Source: Stieleria maiorica
GTDB lineage: Bacteria > Planctomycetota > Planctomycetia > Pirellulales > Pirellulaceae
NCBI RefSeq assembly: GCF_008035925.1
Contig: NZ_CP036264.1
Span: 767,774-831,773, forward strand
Direction: 5' to 3'
Length of the DNA stretch: 64,000 nucleotides
The notes beneath the pieces were generated by a model that saw nothing but the letters and a program-made list of their open reading frames with translations, did not search any database and had not been told where the DNA came from. Shown in pieces: positions 60,386-64,000 of the stretch. The position numbers and the translations under genes were made by a program. Position 1 is the stretch's first letter. Every line of letters starts with the position of its first letter.

Positions 60386-63300
60386 ATGACTGAATCGCCA
60401 CGCCCCACGACCGACGATCCGGGACCGACGATTGATGCGCCGATGGAGGCCGAGATCGCCGAATTGTTGGATCGCTACCTGACCGACCGTCAACGCGGTG
60501 TCGCGCCACCTCGCGACCAATGGCTGGCCGAGCATCCCGAACACGCCCAACGTCTGGCCGAATGCCTGGACGCGGCGGAATTGTTCGGCCGTGCCGAGAC
60601 CGACGGATTTGATCTGCCGCCCGAGTCAGGTTTTCCCGAGCCGGGGCTTCCCGAGTCGATCGGTGATTACGAAATCCTTTCCGAACTCGGTCGCGGCGGC
60701 ATGGGCGTGGTTTATGAAGCCCGCGAAAAATCGCTCGATCGGATCGTCGCACTGAAAGTCATGCGATTCGGAATCGTCGACCCCAGCGCGCTGGACCGAT
60801 TCCGCCGCGAGGCCGAAACGGCCGGTGCGTTGCATCACACCAACATCGTTCCGGTTTACGCGACCGGACGCGAAGGCGACACCAGTTGGTACGCGATGCA
60901 ACGCATCGAAGGCGAGAGTTTGGCCGCGCGCATCCTACGCACCCGGCGGGCGTCCTCGCAGCCGCAACTCGAAGCGATCCTTGACGTCGGAATCCAAGCC
61001 GCCGATGCGCTCTCCCACGCCCATGAACGGGACGTGGTCCACCGTGACGTCAAACCGGCCAATTTGATTTTGGACCATGAAGACCGTGTTTGGTTGACCG
61101 ATTTCGGATTGGCCCGCCGATTGGTCGACGCCGGCGCGACGATCACCGGTGCGATCCTGGGCACGCCGCGCTACATGAGTCCCGAACAAGCGGACCTGCG
61201 CGCGCCCGACGTGGATCATCGCAGCGACATCTACTCCCTCGCCGCGACACTGTACGAGATGGCGACCGGGCGGCCACCGTTTGAGGGCGAGGACCCGCTG
61301 GAGTTGATCACCAAGATCCGACACGACGATCCGCCCGGCCTGCGAACGTTGCGTTCCGATCTGCCGCGCGACTTGGAGGTCGTGTTGCAAAAGGCGATGG
61401 AAAAAGACGCCCGCCGGCGTTATCAATCCGCCGCCGAGTTTGCCGATGATTTGCGCGCCGTTCGTGACGACCATCCGATTCATGCCCGCCCACTTTCGAT
61501 CTTGGAAAAAGCGGCGCGTTGGGGCCGCAAGCATCAAACGCGCGTTCGCGTTGCCGCCGCGGCGATGACCGTCACGGCGATGTTGATTGCCGCTCTGCTG
61601 TACGGGTTTGATCAGTGGCGACAAAGTCACTTGGGCGCATTTCGCGTTCGCGCCGGCGGTGGACCGTACCAAGCAACCATCGTTCCGGTCGGCCGGTCCG
61701 CGTTGTCGGATTCCACGATGGAAGTCACGCTTCCGATGCAGAATTACCGACAGCACACCGCCGGCGATTATCAGATGATGGTTGCTCCGACGGGCCGATG
61801 GAGTCGGACGCTCCGGCTGCCGATCACCCGAGGCGCCCCCAGCGACTACCGAATCACCAACCGACCCGCCCGATCCAAAGAGATTTCGATCGGCGACGCG
61901 GCGGTCGTGACGGTCTCTGATGAATCGACTCCCGCGATCCTCTGGCGAAGTGACGGTGTCTTAAAACGAGTGGCATGGCAAAGCGATCATCAATGGGAAA
62001 TCGACGTCCGTTCCATCGACACGACGCTCACCAGCGTCGACGGATCAAACGCCGGCCAAACCGCGACCATCGCCGTCAACTTTGCCGACACGCAACCGTC
62101 CGCGAACTTTGATCCCGGGCACCATCACCTGGACGATCACCCGCTGCTGACCCAAGGCGTTGCCGCTCTGCGTACACCGATCGACCTGAACGGCGACCGA
62201 CGAACCGACACGCTGGTTGCCGCGGGCGACCAACAAGCATTGCTGGCTGTCGACCATCAAGGAAATGTCTTGTGGTCACGGTCCTACGATTTTGCGAATC
62301 TGCCCAGCAAGTCGAACTTGCCGGATACGTTCAATCGACGCGCCACACTCCCATTCCCGGGTGTCTTTGCTTTGCAAGACCTCGGCGATCTAGATGATGA
62401 CGCGATCAGCGATCTGTTTGTCATGTTCGTGCACTATCAAATGGGGATTCAGACGGACGTTTGCTTGGCCGTGCTGAGCGGAAAGACCGGCGACGTGATC
62501 GGCCGGCACCATCAGGTTTTCAATCCACCCGCAGGCGGATTCTGGCCGGTCGACGCGATCTTTCATCCGTCCAAACACCAGTATCGATCGTTCAGCGGTC
62601 TCTCCTTCAAGGACACCTCCGTGTTTCGCTCGGGCCATCGTCAGTACGGCGATTTCTTTGTGCGACACCAACGCTACGGCACGCCGATACGAATCCCCGT
62701 CCCGAGTCCTCCCCGAGTGCGGGTCCACGAAGACTCCCTTCAAGTCGTGCTGATGAACGGGGAGCAATGCCAGATCATCGACTGGGACCAAGGCTTTGTA
62801 CCCAGCGTCGCGATCAAGTTGCCGTTCATGCCCGCCCACGCTCCACGGATCGCCAACGCAGACGGAGAGACAAGACTGATCTTTCACGACCACAACGATT
62901 CACGATCCAAGACGGCGCGATTTCGCGGCACGGCGATCACCGCCTATGACATGAACGGCCGACAACGATGGAGCCGGCAAATGGAACATGTCCAGTGGCA
63001 GAATTCGATCGACCGCAATCACGCCGATTGGCCCTATGTCACTGACATCAACGGCGACGGCGCGGACGAAATCGTTGTGCCCCGCAGTCGTTATCGCGAC
63101 GGCGTTGATTTGGGCGTCCAGTTGCTCGACGCGGCGACCGGCACGCCGGTTTGGACGGATCCGACACCATACTCGGCGCTACAATCCGCCGACGATTGCG
63201 TTTCCCGAATCACCGTGGCCGACGACATCAACGAAGACGGCTGGAACGACATCGCCACGGCCGTCATTGCGGGATCGGGGGCGGAGCAAGCTTCGGGAAT

Positions 63301-64000
63301 CGACAACCGTCAAACGGCTTTCATTTATGTCGATTGGATCTCGGGAAAAACCGGCAAGGTTCTCGCTTGGGCAAGGCATCGGATCCCCGTGCTGGGTGAC
63401 CAAATTCGCGTGGCCCAGATCGACGCGATTCGCAGCGGACTTCCCGGCACCCTGCCAGGGACGATCGAAATTGATTTCGTCACCGGCGACCGCACCTTGG
63501 ACGTCATGCTCGCGTCCTCGGTCATTCGTTTCCAACCCAGCAGCCCCAGCGCGGTTGCCATCGCCGCGGGGCTGGATGTCTGTCCCAGCCCCACCGATGC
63601 GACGTCGCCGCTGCGCGTTTACCGTCGCCGTGGTGGCCCCTTCGGCGTCGCTGAAGATCATCTGGTCCTGTTGCAATCCCAGCGGTCACCGACGATCCGT
63701 TTGGGCGAGAACCGATTGTTGGCGTCGTGGGTCGGCGATTCGGGACGACACCTGATCGCGGCGTCGGGTTTTCAACCGACCCGCACCAGCGTCATCGATG
63801 CTGATTCTGGACAGACGGTATGGAACAGCGATCGGAACCGCGGCGAAGATGCCGAGTGGATTCCCATCAAGCATGACGACGGAAGCGTTGACTTTTTGGT
63901 TCAGGACCAATCCGCAGAGGAAACGCCTGCGCGGCTGATCGACGGCCAAACGGGCACGCAGCGGTGTCGCCTGCAGGGCACGCTGGGCGGCCGAGTCATC
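60386..64000 (+). CDS. Large Ser/Thr protein kinase with FG-GAP-like repeats (3' end off window)
   Basis: From ATG 60386 the frame is open for 1205 codons to base 64000 with no stop, so the C-terminus is missing. An N-terminal helical region (about 90 residues) is followed by a Hanks-type kinase. It has LGRGGMGVVYEAR, the Lys in VALKVM, VVHRDVKPANLIL, DFGLARR and GTPRYMSPEQ, so it appears active. A single membrane helix (VRVAAAAMTVTAMLIAALLY) separates it from an extracytoplasmic region of over 800 residues. That region has VTDINGDGADEIVVPR and VADDINEDGWNDIATAV motifs, the calcium-binding FG-GAP/VCBS pattern of integrin-like propellers. It probably senses an external ligand. No sigma gene is adjacent. 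Confidence 0.92.
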   Translation, partial: MTESPRPTTDDPGPTIDAPMEAEIAELLDRYLTDRQRGVAPPRDQWLAEHPEHAQRLAECLDAAELFGRAETDGFDLPPESGFPEPGLPESIGDYEILSELGRGGMGVVYEAREKSLDRIVALKVMRFGIVDPSALDRFRREAETAGALHHTNIVPVYATGREGDTSWYAMQRIEGESLAARILRTRRASSQPQLEAILDVGIQAADALSHAHERDVVHRDVKPANLILDHEDRVWLTDFGLARRLVDAGATITGAILGTPRYMSPEQADLRAPDVDHRSDIYSLAATLYEMATGRPPFEGEDPLELITKIRHDDPPGLRTLRSDLPRDLEVVLQKAMEKDARRRYQSAAEFADDLRAVRDDHPIHARPLSILEKAARWGRKHQTRVRVAAAAMTVTAMLIAALLYGFDQWRQSHLGAFRVRAGGGPYQATIVPVGRSALSDSTMEVTLPMQNYRQHTAGDYQMMVAPTGRWSRTLRLPITRGAPSDYRITNRPARSKEISIGDAAVVTVSDESTPAILWRSDGVLKRVAWQSDHQWEIDVRSIDTTLTSVDGSNAGQTATIAVNFADTQPSANFDPGHHHLDDHPLLTQGVAALRTPIDLNGDRRTDTLVAAGDQQALLAVDHQGNVLWSRSYDFANLPSKSNLPDTFNRRATLPFPGVFALQDLGDLDDDAISDLFVMFVHYQMGIQTDVCLAVLSGKTGDVIGRHHQVFNPPAGGFWPVDAIFHPSKHQYRSFSGLSFKDTSVFRSGHRQYGDFFVRHQRYGTPIRIPVPSPPRVRVHEDSLQVVLMNGEQCQIIDWDQGFVPSVAIKLPFMPAHAPRIANADGETRLIFHDHNDSRSKTARFRGTAITAYDMNGRQRWSRQMEHVQWQNSIDRNHADWPYVTDINGDGADEIVVPRSRYRDGVDLGVQLLDAATGTPVWTDPTPYSALQSADDCVSRITVADDINEDGWNDIATAVIAGSGAEQASGIDNRQTAFIYVDWISGKTGKVLAWARHRIPVLGDQIRVAQIDAIRSGLPGTLPGTIEIDFVTGDRTLDVMLASSVIRFQPSSPSAVAIAAGLDVCPSPTDATSPLRVYRRRGGPFGVAEDHLVLLQSQRSPTIRLGENRLLASWVGDSGRHLIAASGFQPTRTSVIDADSGQTVWNSDRNRGEDAEWIPIKHDDGSVDFLVQDQSAEETPARLIDGQTGTQRCRLQGTLGGRVI

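Overview
The window looks like the chromosome of a planctomycete, most likely a Rhodopirellula-like member of the Pirellulales. The evidence is the gene content: a secreted PVC-type cytochrome with TIGR02603-like and DUF6797-like regions, a sulfatase, two DUF1559-type pseudopilins, a DUF1080 protein, an ECF sigma factor coupled to a Ser/Thr kinase, cysteine-rich BBP2-type porins and many short palindromic intergenic repeats. Two real genes run off the window (1-2155 minus and 60386-64000 plus). I saw no rRNA, convincing tRNA, CRISPR array, IS element or phage.

Layout. 1-9140: a secreted di-heme cytochrome, a sulfatase, and a translationally coupled pair of amidohydrolase-superfamily proteins containing three such domains, of which only one keeps the metal ligands. 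9900-12285: DedA and transaldolase in one operon, plus a YqaE/Pmp3 peptide. 12502-15147: a secretin-like protein and a beta-propeller gene broken by a one-base frameshift. 15491-22220: a reductive pyrimidine (uracil) degradation cluster with malonate-semialdehyde dehydrogenase on one strand and, divergently, beta-ureidopropionase, an NCS2 permease, a class III aminotransferase and a PreA-like dihydropyrimidine dehydrogenase. Dihydropyrimidinase is not in the window and PreA has no ferredoxin domain. 22192-22935: a CsrA domain fused to a receiver-like domain.

23146-36345: mixed envelope and metabolic genes (DUF2306, DUF1559, MuiA/DUF4139, YbdK plus M20D amidohydrolase, FAD oxidoreductase, CDP-paratose epimerase-like protein, PilZ protein, PQQ-propeller lipoprotein). 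36548-40568: DUF1080, the sigma/kinase pair, DUF3127, and a PII protein with Phe where the uridylylated Tyr51 normally lies. 41476-44557: two paralogous Cys-rich porins, each with an intrinsic terminator. 45068-55640: housekeeping and small genes (ftsY, miaE, two-domain Usp, Trm112-like, argE-like, coaX, obg). 55675-64000: DinB, a second pseudopilin, a PaaK-like ligase, a Uma2 protein and a very large kinase with FG-GAP-like repeats.

The intergenic DNA is rich in dispersed palindromic repeats of at least six families. Several begin at or next to stop codons. One lies in frame between the start codon and the signal peptide of a gene. All functional calls come from reading motifs by eye; no database search was run.
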